The position numbers were made by a program, and so were the translations under genes. Source: Lichenostomus cassidix (lineage: Eukaryota > Chordata > Aves > Passeriformes > Meliphagidae). From it: a stretch of DNA of 64,000 nucleotides. The notes under the pieces were generated by a model, which saw nothing but the letters and a program-made list of their open reading frames with translations, searched no databases and had not been told where the DNA came from. The stretch spans positions 16,273,122-16,337,121 of the forward strand of contig CM039180.1 of the NCBI GenBank assembly GCA_008360975.2, in the 5' to 3' direction. Position 1 is the first letter of the stretch; each line of letters opens with the position of its first letter. Shown piece by piece: positions 50,285-62,146 of this stretch.

Positions 50285-51236
50285 TTAGAATCATGAAATC
50301 GTAGAAACATTTAGGTTGGAAATAAACTTTAAGATCATTGGGTTTAATCATGAACATAACACTGTCAAGTCCACCACTAAACCATGTCCTTAAGCCCCAC
50401 ATCAGCATGTCTTTTAAATACCACCAGCGATGCTGACTCAACCACTTCCCTATGCAGCCAGTTGCAGTGCTTGACAACTCTTTCAGTGAAGAAATTTTTT
50501 CCAATATCCAATCTTCATACACTCATTCCCAGCAAACTTGAGGCTATTTCTGCTTGTATTTCTTCTGACTCGAGAGTAGAGAGCAACCCCTGGCTACAGC
50601 CTCTTTCCAGGTAGTTGTAAAGAGTGATAAGGTTTCCTCTGAGCTTACTTTTGTCCAGGCTGAACACCCCTGCAGCTCCCTCAGCTGCTCCTTATCACAC
50701 TTGTGCTCCAAACTGCTCACCAGCTTTGTTGCTGGACTCGTTCTTCTGCACTTCTCTGGACTCGTTCTAGCACCTCAATGTCTTTCTTGTACTGAGGGGC
50801 CCAGAACTGAATTCAGCACTTGAGGTGTGGCCTCACCACTGTCAGGTGGAATGGACAATCATCCCTGGTCCTGCTGGCCACTCTCTTGCTGACCCAGGCC
50901 AGGATTCCATTGGCCTGTTTGACCACCTGGGCACAGCTGGCTCATGTTCAGGTGTCAACCTGCACCCCAGGTCCTTTTCTGCCAGGCACCTTTCCAGCCA
51001 CTCTGCTCCCAGCCTGTAGCATTCCATGGGGTTGTCATTACCCAAGTGCAGGATCTGGCAGTTGGCCTTGTTGAACCTCATAGGATTTTTCTTGGCACAT
51101 TGATCCAGCCTGTCCAGATCCTTCTGCAGAGCCTTCCTACCCTACAGCAGATCAATGCTCCTGCCCATCTTGGTGTCATCTGTACACTGACTGAGGGAGC
51201 ACTTGATCCCCTTGTCCAGATCATGATACACATGAG
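50285..51236 (-). mobile_element. CR1 LINE, 5'-truncated, 3' end of ORF2
   Basis: The plus strand opens with TAGAATCATGAAATCGTAGA, a decayed form of the (ATTCTATGAT)n tail that ends CR1 elements, read in reverse. About 950 bases of the ORF2 3' part follow. On the minus strand a frame at 50,842-51,081 reads FNKANCQILHLGNDNPMEC and continues YRLGAEWLE...LAEKDLG, a highly conserved block in the C-terminal part of CR1 ORF2 (family knowledge). Beyond this the frame is broken by stops and indels, so the copy cannot move. Homology fades at about 51,236, the usual 5' truncation. Confidence 0.88.
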
Positions 51237-52398
51237 ATACTGAGGCCTCTCAAATCTTACCCTCAAACTAATTTTGAGTACTCATCCAGCTGGTATGAGT
51301 ACTGATAAAATTACAAGCACAACTACAGCCAGCTTGGCTTTTACCAGGCATGAAAATATTTATCTGAACCTAAAAGCTTTGAAGCCTGAACTGGACTTCC
51401 CTTTAGCTGTGACACTGTATTTTTGAGTTTGGTAGTATCAGCACTGCCTGTTTCTGTCTACAGGAACTGTAATGTCTCAGGCACTCTTGTAGCTGGATGC
51501 TGGAGTATCCAAAATAAATGAAGACACAGACGGTACTAATCTGAAAATATACTCCCCACTGGATCATTTTCTAAACTGCAAACTGGGGCTGTGTTTTAGG
51601 CCTGTCCCAAAAATACGTATTGATACTATAACTCTGTCACATGTTATGCATCTTTGGCTACACTCCCTGTATGTACACAGAGAAAGATCAGTACAAGTGG
51701 GTATTTTGATACATTTCTTTTGCTGTCATTTTGTTTGATGTCTGAAATATTTTTATTTACATTACAAAACCAAACATTATGATCCACTTGGGACAGAGAG
51801 ACAGTAAATATAGAGAGATGTCAGCATGCATTGTTGGCTTGAATGCCCCAGCACAGTGTCATTAAACCTCATTCTGGTTGGAGATGATTCCCATTCAGCT
51901 GTTGTGCAGTGCAGTCAGAATGAGTTCAGTGTCTGTCCACATCTGTGCAGATATTCAAATTGCCAAAAACAGGGGAAAAAAAGGAAGGCAAAGAAGGAGG
52001 AGGAGGGAAATATGCTTAAGGTTTCAGGCTGAATTACCAGTGAAGCTACTGTGTTAGTTTAGTCCTTTTTTAGGCATGCCACATTGCCTTCTGTGCCTTT
52101 TAACTCTTCTGACCTTTGCACAAAACTCAGTCATGGGATACCCTTAGGGGTGGTTAGTTCTTTGATTGCTGTGTTCTGTTATACAGCTATATTGCACTTA
52201 CTGTTTTCTAGTATCTCTAGGCTTTTTTATTGCAGTATTGGAACTACTTTGTAAGACAAAAATCGCTTGTAAATCAGACTTACAGCTGTGTTCAACTTTA
52301 CTTTTCAGTTTTTATATCCTTATGTTGCCCAGGTTTGTTTACTGGTTAATATAATTTTCTTCAATACTTTTGACATTATCATCCAAAAATTAGCATAG

Positions 52399-52470
52399 TT
52401 TTTTTGTTTTGTTTTGTTTTTTGGGGTTTTTTTTGGTTTGGTTGGTTGGTTGGTTTGTTTTGTTTTTTTT
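52399..52470 (+). repeat. T/G-rich low-complexity tract
   Basis: TTTTG units, then GGGGTTTTTTTT, then (GGTT)n and TTTTG again, about 70 bases with no A or C. Its composition matches the tracts at 36.0 and 53.7 kb. Confidence 0.95.
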
Positions 52471-53655
52471 ACTTATTCAGATAGTATATTTTTCTGGGAA
52501 AAAGTTCTTAAAAAGTCATATTTAAAGACAAATGGTTACTCTTTTCAAGTCTGCCAACTATAGTCTGCAATGCTATGTGCATATTTATTGCATATACAAT
52601 AAAATGATAATTAATAAATCCTAGTAAATCTAATCTAATAAATGTAATAATTTACTGTATGTTTTCTACTGAGCAGTAAAATTCTTGAATCCACAGTAGG
52701 AAATGTATGCATATTAATACATACATATTTATATAAAATCATATTTTATCTCAAACACACATTAAATGATATTCCTGAATGTTTGTAATGCCATATTCAT
52801 CGTACCCAGTCTTGGACTGAAATCATTCTGTGCTGTGCAAAAACAGGACAAAAAGAAAGAACTTCCCCAAAGAGCTGACAGTTTAAGGTCTGAGCAGAGG
52901 AGAGAAGTGTTGGAGGAGGCAGGATGGTGTTACAGGACATTGGCATCCTACCCACTCTTGTTGGGTACTTGGTTGAAAGAAGGAAAAGTATCTCCTACAA
53001 GAGTTGCTGACACACATGGAAAAATCCTCCAGAATTTCACATGCATGGCAGGTCTAAAAGAGACTCTAAATACAAGCTGAAATAATTTGCTCCGGAGTTG
53101 ACTAATTCATCAGATGATTTGACTAGTGACAGCAGGTATTTCTGGTGAGCACTGTTTTACATTAGCAAAAGGAAGAGAGGGCATTCTAGCAAGAAAGTTT
53201 TAAGACTATGTATAAAGTTTCATAATGAAGTTTTGGAAAGAAAATTAGTGCCAGTTGTGACAGTCAGCATGGTGTATGTTTGAAGCTTTGGACTTGTTGA
53301 AGCCATGTAACACAACCAGAGATCCTATTTTAATTTGAAAACTTGGTCTTACATTCACTTTGGGGTGCATGATACTTGGAAAATATTTTATGAAGAGTTA
53401 CAGTAAGCATTCTGGAATGTTTAGAAAGGCTTTAATGGCTTTAGAAGGGCTTTAATTTAGGAGATATTTTGTTCTGAGACAGACAGCATGTGGTTTCCTC
53501 TGTGCTTTTTGAAGCCAGAAGAATTGTTTCTTCCTGAATAGGCTGAGGTTGGATTACCTTGAGGGAACAAGGTGCACAAAAATTTGTACGGTTTGATTAT
53601 GATATGTAATTTCCTATATCTTCATTTCTGGTTTCTATAATCTATTTTATCTGTG

Positions 53656-53750
53656 GATTTTTGGGGGTTTTTTGTGTGGTTTTTTTTCCTGGTTGTTGTT
53701 TGGTTGTTGTGTTTTGTTTATTTTGGTTTTTTATGATGGGTGTTTTTGGT
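53656..53750 (+). repeat. T/G-rich low-complexity tract
   Basis: About 95 bases dominated by T and G with GGTTGTTGTTTGGTTGTTG. The plus-strand open frame over it (Phe, Val, Cys and Leu rich) is a composition artefact. Confidence 0.9.
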
Positions 53751-55171
53751 CATTATATTTTACTAAATTATTTTATTGAGTGTTGCTGGAATACTGGATG
53801 TTTCATGTCCATATTTCAACCTTTAACTTCTTCGTTTTACCATCTCATATTATGGTAGAAACAGAAGAGACAAATCTTTTTGCCAGTCTGAATGGTTGTC
53901 AGAGCTGCTTCCACAGTGTTCTAGGAGTCATGGTGCCTGGGAGAAGTAGTGTAAGTGGCCATGTTGTTGGCCAAGGGCTGGTTGCCTGAAGGAAGAGCTG
54001 GCCAAATATGCAGGTAGGTGATTCAGGAACAGAGTCAGCTGTGTCTTAGTTCAGCATGTATTTGCTGAGGAGGCAAACAGTCTTGTTGGAGATCTGGCTG
54101 CCCTTCTTCCTTACTGAGCCAGAAACCCTAGGAGCTCTGCTCCATATCAGTTCTTTTGGCAGCCTTGTGCGGAAAAAGGAAATGCTGGACAGACTGATCA
54201 GATGCCAGCAGTACTGTTGGAAATAGTCCTGGTACTGGCCTTAGAATTTAGAATATAAATAATTTTTTTTAAAAAATTTTGCTTATATTGGACCATTATT
54301 CTTTGCTGGAAAAAAGCTCACACGAAAGATTAATGGACATTTCCAGTTAGAATAAGGAATCATAGTAATTACCATCTCTCTTTAGAATATGGAGAAATTC
54401 CCATGAGGCAGTACTGCATTTAGAGAGGAAATTAATGAAGATTTGATAATAATGTTTATTTTTTTGTGCAATCATTTGTCTTTATTTCACTTTCACTCTA
54501 GATTATTTTATTTCTCTTGTGCTTCTATTTGTATGTCCAGTGGAGCTACATTTTTATGCTAAGAATGAAGGGATCCTTATTTTATCTTATTTTCAGTTTA
54601 GCAGTCAGTAGAGCACCTCTGTGAGGTGCGTATATACTAAGACAGACTAGATATTTTGTGTTGTTTTGTCTTTTTCCTTTTTCTTTTTTTCCTTTATTTT
54701 TTACAGATACAGAATTCATGAAATCACTAATTACGGCAAAAAGGGATTGAGTGCTTTTTCAGTTTCCTATGGTCCTATTCTTGCCTTGAGTGTAGGAAAA
54801 TGCCTGATTTATTGGATTGATAATTCCAAATGTAACTGTAGGTAGGGAAGTGGGTTTTATACAGTACTCTAGGATCCATGTGCATCCCCAGTTTTTTTGT
54901 AAAAATTCCTAAATTGTAAGGATGTTGAATGTATTTTTTTTAAATAACTTCTGAAAGGTTTCAGGGTTTTATATTGATCTTTTGAAAAGTTAAAAAGACC
55001 TCAGCATGAAATATCTTCCGAAGAGCAACACCTATCTGACATGCTGATTCAAGTCAAGAAGACTTTATGTTAACAGAACTACTATTTTCTGATATTTTCA
55101 TATAATATCTATATATAAAAAATATACATAAGGACATTCTACATTATTGAAGATTTAATGAATAATCAGGA

Positions 55172-55276
55172 ATCATAGAATCATGGAATTATTAAGGTTA
55201 GAAAAGACCTTTAGGATCACCAAGTCCAACAATCAACCCAGCACCACCACGATGTTCACCATGTCCTCAAGTTCCA
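55172..55276 (-). mobile_element. CR1 LINE 3' terminal fragment
   Basis: Plus-strand ATCATAGAATCATGGAATTA is the reverse of the CR1 terminal repeat. It is followed by AGAAAAGACCTTTAGGATCA and CCAAGTCCAACAATCAACCC, the standard CR1 3' region in birds. Homology ends after ATGTCCTCAAG (near 55,270), so only about 105 bases remain. This is the clearest single CR1 signature in the window. Confidence 0.92.
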
Positions 55277-58239
55277 ATAAGTGATTGGGAAGAAATGGAC
55301 CTAAGTATTTTACATTTGGAGTTGAAATTTATGGAATTTCTAATGGAGTGAGTTAAACAGGTAGTCTTTTGACCTGACTGGTAAAAATTACTAAGTCAGT
55401 AAGGCTCAAATATTTCTTCTAATCAACTAATTCAATGGCATTTAATTCACTACTGAAATTATACTGTCTTTAGATAAAAAAACAAGCAAAAATACAAAAA
55501 GGGTATTTTTTAGGAGTGTTCCTCATGTCTCAATGAAATTCATTGACATGTTTCAAATCTGGCTGTGAGTGTTCACATACTACAGTTCACTGCATAATTC
55601 TATGTGTTCCATAAATAGAATGAATATTTTAAAGTGGTACATGTGTGGATTTGGAAGAAAAACTGAGCTGTCACTAACGGAAAATTTATGCTGGCAACTG
55701 TGATAAAGTATCACATTTGAAAGGATTTGGGGGGTGGTTGTTTTGTTATTTTGACTTAGAGATTGTGTGACGATGAGAACCATTGAAGCATATTGCACTG
55801 ATTAAATGTAGTATTTGGGAGTCTCAAATGTCACAAAGCATATGGAATACCAGGAACATTCATCACTGTTTGAAGGGACCATCTAAAGCCTTGATAGCCT
55901 GGTCCAATGATAGTGCCAGTAAAATAGTGAATGAAAAGATCTGGTAACGTGAAAACAAGTGAAATAATGTTAGAAGCAAGAAAATTAGACTGCTACAAAA
56001 TTGTAGCTCCTTCTTCCCTCTGCATCTCCTCCTTCTCCTCTTCTGGAGGAAGAACTAAGACTGTGGTTAGAAAAAGCCATTTGAATGCTATTAGGCTTAT
56101 CCTAGCAATTAACAGACATTAAATCTGCATATATGTTTAGGATTTTTTAAAAAACCAGTTTGGTATGGGAGAGGGGATGGCTTTTGTTTCACTTGAACAT
56201 GTGAATATTGCTAAATCAGATGAGGGGTTTTTCTCAGTAAGTGGTAACAGTGATCAGTCTAATTTTGGTGGAGAAGAGAAAGACTGTTATGACAACTTGA
56301 TTTTTAAAATATCCGTAAGATAGTGTTAAGAGAGAGGAGAAGGTAGTTTACTGGAAGCAGTCCACAAATCTAAATAGGTTGTTCACTCACCTGGAAGACC
56401 ACATTTTAAATGCATTTTAGATAGAATGGAAATTGGGTGGGTATTAGTTGTAAAATGTTTTAAATCCTTACAAGAGTCAGTTTCTTGTAAGTGTGCTTAT
56501 TCCTCTTCCTTTTAGTTACACACATTGAAACTTTGTGTGATGTAAAGGCAAAACTAATTTACTATTCTGGGAGACAGACCTAGACTTACTGTTTAATGTT
56601 AAAAATAACTTTTACCAAAAAGAAAAAAAAGTGTGAGAAAATCTCACCATTACATGACAAAGTATGAAGAATTAAAAAAATAGTGTAACTAGCAAATTTC
56701 AATGCTTAATCATGTCATGTTTCTCAGAGCTATCTGACAAACAAGCAAGGCTCCATCACACATTACGGATTGCTCAAGAAGACAAGTGCCACAATTCCAA
56801 ATGTCCTCCCCTTCCTCCTTCTTCCCTCAGCTTTTATTACTGAATCCCAATGCCATATGGTTTGGAACATCCCTTTGGTCAGCTGGGCTCAGCTGTACTG
56901 ACTCTGTTCCCTCCCAGCTTCTTGTGCACCCCCAGCCTGATTGCTGGCAGGGCAGTGTGAGAAGCAGAAAAGGCCTTGATGCTGTGTATGTCCTGCTCAG
57001 CAGTAACTAAATCAGCCCTGGGTTATCAGCACTGTTCATCACAAATCTAAAACATAGCCCTGTACCAGCTACTCTGAAGAAATCTAAGTCACCCAGTCAA
57101 AGTCAGTACAGTTTTTATTTTATCTCCAGAATTTACAGATTAAAACTTCTGTGCAGGAATACTCTTCAACAGCAGTATGTGTCTTTAATAATTCCACTAG
57201 TGCTATTTTGTTTGTGCTATTCAGTTATAGTTTGTGGTTTGTTTTTTTTTTTTTATTCCATCAGACAATGCTACCATGTTTTTTGTGGTGAATTTTCTAT
57301 TGAAAACAAGCTCTTCACTCTAAGTAGTCTTAGCTTTAGTATGCACAAAGAAGCAAAAATGCATTTGGATTACTGAAATGTTAGGGATGTAAGAAAACAT
57401 AGTTATTGCATGTCAGTTCCATAATTAACATAAATAAATAAGAATACCTGTAGCTTTAAGACATTTAATTCAGATGGAAACCAAGCACCTTTATAAGTTA
57501 AAATTACATTTTCATCAAGAATAATACATAATTGCCTATTTTGGTTTCCCCATATTATATAGGCATAGCACAAAACTTTTTAAATTCACTTATGAAGTGT
57601 TCTAAATTTAAATTACAGTTCAAAGATGCTTCATAAAAATAGAAAAGTTCACTTTGAATTAAAAACATTTCTAAATCCAGTGTATTTATTGACTTTATCC
57701 TAACATGCAATTTAAAAAAAAATGTTGTGCATAGGTTCCCATAATGAAGTCAACTTTCTGCCTTCTTTTTCAAGAAATATATCCTAAAATTTTTCAGTAT
57801 CTGGAACTAGCTAATGTTTCTTTGAGTTATGGAGGAGTAGAAGTCAGAAAACAGTGTTTTACATAATTATTAAACAATTTAGAAAAAAAAAGCCAATTAC
57901 ATGTCTGTGTTAGATATGTATGACATTATTTGAAGATCTAGACATAGTTCTTGAATATTTACAGATTCAAAATATTCTGATTCATGTAACATAAATTATT
58001 GCCATCTACGCTTTGAATAAATCAAATCTCCATGTGATATACTGATTATTTTGAGCCTTATAATCAAGTCTTGTCTACACACTGAACCTGTTGCAAAACA
58101 GGCTGGCATATGAAATTTAAACATGGTGAGCATTCCATGCTGTCTTCAGTTAAACTCTAAAGTGAACTAAATTACCTGAACATAGAAATTTTAGGACTAA
58201 TGGAATAAGAGTGTCTGTAGGAGAAGCTATTATAGGTTG
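55277..58239. other. AT-rich non-coding DNA
   Basis: No gene or repeat family recognised. Open frames are under 75 codons. A T run occurs near 57,241-57,253 and A runs near 57,713-57,721. Confidence 0.55.
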
Positions 58240-58345
58240 TTTTCCCTGGGTAGATAAGCCCAGAGCCAGTGGAGGAGCTGGGTTGAATCTGGGTCATCTG
58301 ACTCCTGCTTGTATAGCCAGTTCTTTCCACTAAAAGCCTCATCTG
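58240..58345 (-). repeat. MIR-like ancient tRNA-derived SINE
   Basis: Plus-strand CCCTGGGTAGATAAGCCCAG, then GGAGCTGGGTTGAATCTGGG, then CATCTGACTCCTG and CTTTCCACTAAAAGCC follow the reverse complement of the MIR 5' half. Read on the minus strand, AGATTCAACCC is close to a polymerase III B box (GGTTCRANNCC), and TTAGTGGAAAGAACTGG lies where the A box belongs. MIR-type elements are old, shared across amniotes and heavily diverged (family knowledge). It is certainly inactive. The match is by eye only. Confidence 0.55.
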
Positions 58346-60618
58346 GTGGAATTACATGGTGATGTTTTCTACATTTGCACTGTGTTGTTAAGGATTATTA
58401 TGGGATATCTGTTGTTATGATTTTATAGTGTCCTACTGAGACATCTACTGAGTGAATAAGTTGCAGTTCCTAAAAACCAAATTACTGTCCCACTGTTGTT
58501 TTGTGCTTTTAGTAATACGTTCTATAATTTCATTGTTTGACATAGGCAAAGGACTTTTTTTTTTTCTAGTATCTTTATTATCATTTGGAGTAAAAGAAGT
58601 CACACATTTCCTTTTTGAAAACTGGGTAACAGTCCTATTTTGTGGCAGTTCAGGGCTGAACAGATGATGGAGACTTCAGGGGACAAAAATACACTTGCAA
58701 AATCTGTAGCTAGGTCATGTAGATCTTGTTAGAGATTTTGGACATGACAGTTGCCAGGTCAATTAAAAAAAAAAGAGAAAGTAAAGTAGAATGCACAGTT
58801 GACTCTTAGCGGATACTAGTTTCAGGTACAGGAAAAGATTCTGGTAGCTAAATAAGAAACCTATGTTACAATTTCTTGACTTCTTGTATGTTTTTGGGGA
58901 AAAATAAGTGCCTTGGAATGAGGTCTAAAGGAAACTGATAACTACCTGCCTAGCCTGCAAGAAGTCTGTAGGAAATAAACACAGCTGGTTTGTCTGAAAC
59001 TCCTATTCTCCCTGGAGATCAAACTCCTTTTCCAGATTATCACAGTATGTTCAGGATGGCACCTTCCTCCATTTGCCATCTGCAACCTGATAGGTACAAC
59101 AGTACTTCTGCAACCCTGATCAATTTTTATTGTTGCTCTTAGCTGGAAGAGGAGATACGTAGGTATGCTAATGTGAGACAGTGAGTGGTACCTACGTTTT
59201 CTGTCTCGGAGATTACGGCTTTTCCATATGATCTTCTTTCTCACCTTGAGGGGGTTCAGTTGCAGCTCTAGGGATGGAGGCTGGCACCTGGGTGTGGTGT
59301 GTGCTGGGGTGGGCAGTCCCAGCACCTGTGCAGCTCTGAGAAGGCACTTGTTCCTCTGCACAGCCAAGAGCTGCCAATTGGTGGAGCAAAGAAGGGTGAG
59401 AAGCATCATGAGTCAGTGTCTGCTGATCAGGGTTTTCACCCGGGCTGTGGGAGGTCTGGCTTCCATTCCTGTTCTAGCAGTGACAACTTAGGTGTAGTCT
59501 CTGAAGGAATTAATTTAAGGATAGAAACACTCTGACTGAAGCAGCAGTAGAAAAAAAGGAGAAAAGTAGGTGTCCATAGGTTATGAGATAATGATAGAGG
59601 AAAAACCCTATGCGCATGGAGAGCATTACACAGAAAACAGTGATGCTGAGGAATATAGATAGAGCCTTTTAATGTATATTTGTACACCAAATTCCTGACC
59701 TACTAGTACTTAGTTTAAATGTATCCTTGTATCAAACTTTTTTTTTTTAAATTTTACAAATGCATATCAAAACTTTCCTTAATGACTCCTTAGTTCTGCC
59801 AAAATCACCAAAAACACTTCCTTGGTCACTCAGGATTATTGCATTTAGATAGGCTTCTAGAAGTTCTGGACTTTTGTTACTAATTCATGTTTTTCTTCCA
59901 AGTTTTTATCAGAAGGGCTGCATATTGCAAAAAAAGGAAAAAAAAAGATCCACTGATTATTCTTTAAGCTCTCCTCTGAGTCACTGCAATCTTTCTGTGA
60001 CAAAGGTTTCACTCCTTCTATATGATATATGAAAGACAAAGGCTTTGTTCGTTTGAGCTTGCTGCAATCTGTTAAACTACACAGACACTCACATTAATTT
60101 TAACACGAATAAAAGGGTATTTTTAAAAACACAGCAACAAGAGAAAAAAATTTGTTAAGAAAGAGTTTATATAGTTGCATAACTCTGCTATGAAACAGCA
60201 GTAGTATCTGGGAGTCCATGAGGTGGTTTTGGCATCTACAAATATAACATTTACTTGGACACTAGGCAACTCTCCTTCATTATAGGCCTTGAAAATGTAT
60301 TATATATTGCCTTTATAGTTTTTTGAGGTTATAAGCACTATTATATTTTGGATAACTTCTTATAGCACTGACTTTATGCAGTAAAATAATCTAATCTGGC
60401 TTAATATTAAGATACAATTAAGCCATTTCATTACTGTTTCATGAGAGATACTTAGGGTTTTTTAAAGCATTGTGTGGTTTTTTGGAATATTCCTACCATC
60501 TGGGATGGGGTTTATTAAGAAAAGCTGTATAAAAGCGGTTGTTTAGTTAATATACTGAAAATAAACTTAAGCCTGACTACTGAGTGGCAATGTTGAGAAC
60601 TATAAAACCAAAAATGGT
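58346..60618. other. Non-coding DNA, slightly GC-richer at 59.2-59.5 kb
   Basis: The longest minus-strand frame outside repeats, 155 codons at 58,942-59,409, lies here. It is rich in Arg, Leu, Ser and Thr, has no recognisable domain, and its plus-strand counterpart is also open, so I do not call it a gene. A T run lies at 59,739-59,748. Confidence 0.45.
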
Positions 60619-61262
60619 CTTAGAATCACAGAATTGTGTAGGCTGGAAGGAAACTCCATATGCCATCTACTCCAGCTACTCGTACGAAGCCAATGCAGTT
60701 AGATCAAGTTACTCAAGGCCATGTCCAGAATTTGAGTATCTCCAAGCATGAAGATCCTGCAGTGTCTGTGGGTCATGTTCCACAATTTGACTTTTTGCAT
60801 GATAATTTTTTCCTCCTTGTATCTATTTGGAGCTTTCCAAGTCCACTGACTCTTGCTCTGCACACTTTCTTTTCTGTATCCTCCAACGTGGTGGTTGTAG
60901 ACTCCCAAGCCTCCTCTTTGCCAGGCTGAGCAGATGCAGCTCTCAGCTTCTCCTGTGTTCTGCTGTGTTCCATCCCCAGCTTGGTGACTCCCAGTGTATT
61001 CATTTCAGTACATCTAGTTCTTTGTTGTACTGGGGAGTTCAAAACTGGGCTCAGCACACCAGGTGGAGTCTCACAAATGGTAAATAGGATGGAAGGATCA
61101 TTTCCTTATATCTATTGGTTATACTCATGCTCATACAGCTCAGGAGGCTGCTGGCCCTCTTTGCTGCAAGGGTACACTGCTGACTCATGTTCATTTTGTT
61201 GTCCAGTAGGATCCTGTAGTTTTGTATACAAAGTTGCTTTCCCGGCAGGCAGCTCTTCATCT
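60619..61262 (-). mobile_element. CR1 LINE, 5'-truncated and decayed
   Basis: The plus strand begins CTTAGAATCACAGAATTGTG then TAGGCTGGAAGGAAACTCC, the reversed 3' end of CR1. Near the other end a minus-strand frame (61,051-61,260) contains LDNKMNMSQQCTLAAKRAS, the conserved ORF2 C-terminal block. Several frameshifts separate the pieces. The right end stops near 61,262, about 70 bases from the tail of the next CR1 copy. Confidence 0.82.
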
Positions 61263-61330
61263 GTAATATTGTATGGAATAATTTATGGCTAGGTAAAAGA
61301 TATTTGCCTAGGACTTGTCTGTATCTGTCA

Positions 61331-62146
61331 AGGAACAGTAGAATAGTTTGGGTTGGAAGACACTTTTAAAGGCCATCTGATCCAGTCCCCATGCAGTTAG
61401 TTGGGACATCTTCAACTACATCAGGTTTCAGAGCACCATCCAAACTGATCTTGAATGTTTTCAGGGATGGGGCATGTACCACCTCTTTGGGCAATCTGTT
61501 TCAGTCTTTCACTCATCATGAAAAATTTCTTCCTAGTATCTAGTCTAAATCTACTATCTTTTTAGTTTGAAACAAATAACTCTTGTCCTATTGACAACAG
61601 GCCTTACAGAAAGTCTGTCCCCATCTTTCTCATAAGCCTGCTCTAAGTGTTGAAAAGCCACAGTAAGATCTCCCCAGAGCCTTCTCTTCTCAAGGCTGAA
61701 CAGCCCCAATGCTCAGCTGGTTTTCATAGGAGAGGTGCTGCTGCCCTCTGATCATTTTTGTGACCCTCCTGTGGAGTGCAGCAAGTCAATGTTTTCCTTG
61801 TAGTGAGGACTGCAGAGCTGGATGCAGCACTCCAGGCAGGCTATTGTGAGAGCAGAGCAGAGGGGCAGAGCCACCTCTCTCGACCTGCTGGCCACATTTC
61901 TTTTGATGCAGCCCAGGGTGAGGTTGGCTCTCTGGGCTGCAGGTGCACATTGCCAGGTCATGTCCAGCTTTTCATCCACTAGCACTACCAAGTCCTTCTC
62001 AGCAGGGCTGCTCTCAATTCCTCCTTTCTCCAGCCTGCACTGATACCACAGGCTGCCCTAACCCAGGTGCATCTCCTTGCTCTTGGCCCTGCTGAACTTC
62101 ATGAGCTTCACTTGGGCCCACTTCTCCAGCTTGTGGAGTGCATGTG
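61331..62146 (-). mobile_element. CR1 LINE, 5'-truncated, ORF2 C-terminus
   Basis: Plus-strand AGTAGAATAGTTTGGGTTGG at 61,338 is the reversed CR1 3' terminus, and it is followed by the usual GGAAGACACTTTTAAAGGCC-type region. On the minus strand the frame at 61,752-61,991 reads [14 protein letters not shown], then [18 protein letters not shown] and [10 protein letters not shown], a good match to the CR1 ORF2 C-terminal block. Stops and frameshifts lie elsewhere, so it is inactive. It sits in the same orientation as the copy just to its left; the two differ in sequence and are separate insertions rather than one split element. Confidence 0.88.

Larger units (their letters stand above)
51237..55171. 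other. AT-rich non-coding DNA with T/G tracts
   Basis: No gene recognised. The 104-codon plus-strand frame at 52,766-53,080 overlaps a stretch (about 52,825-52,900) whose AACTTCCCCAAAGAGCTGAC resembles an ancient amniote interspersed repeat, so it is not taken as coding. T/G-rich tracts lie at 52,399-52,470 and 53,656-53,750. Confidence 0.5.

Noticed and set aside
54660..54770. Long pyrimidine tract ending TTTTTTACAG, like a 3' splice site
   Set aside because: The sequence after the AG meets stops quickly in all frames I read and has no matching donor giving a coding exon. Such tracts are common in AT-rich DNA.
58942..59409. Minus-strand open frame of 155 codons
   Set aside because: No recognisable domain, no nearby promoter, overlapping plus-strand frames are also open, and composition looks random.
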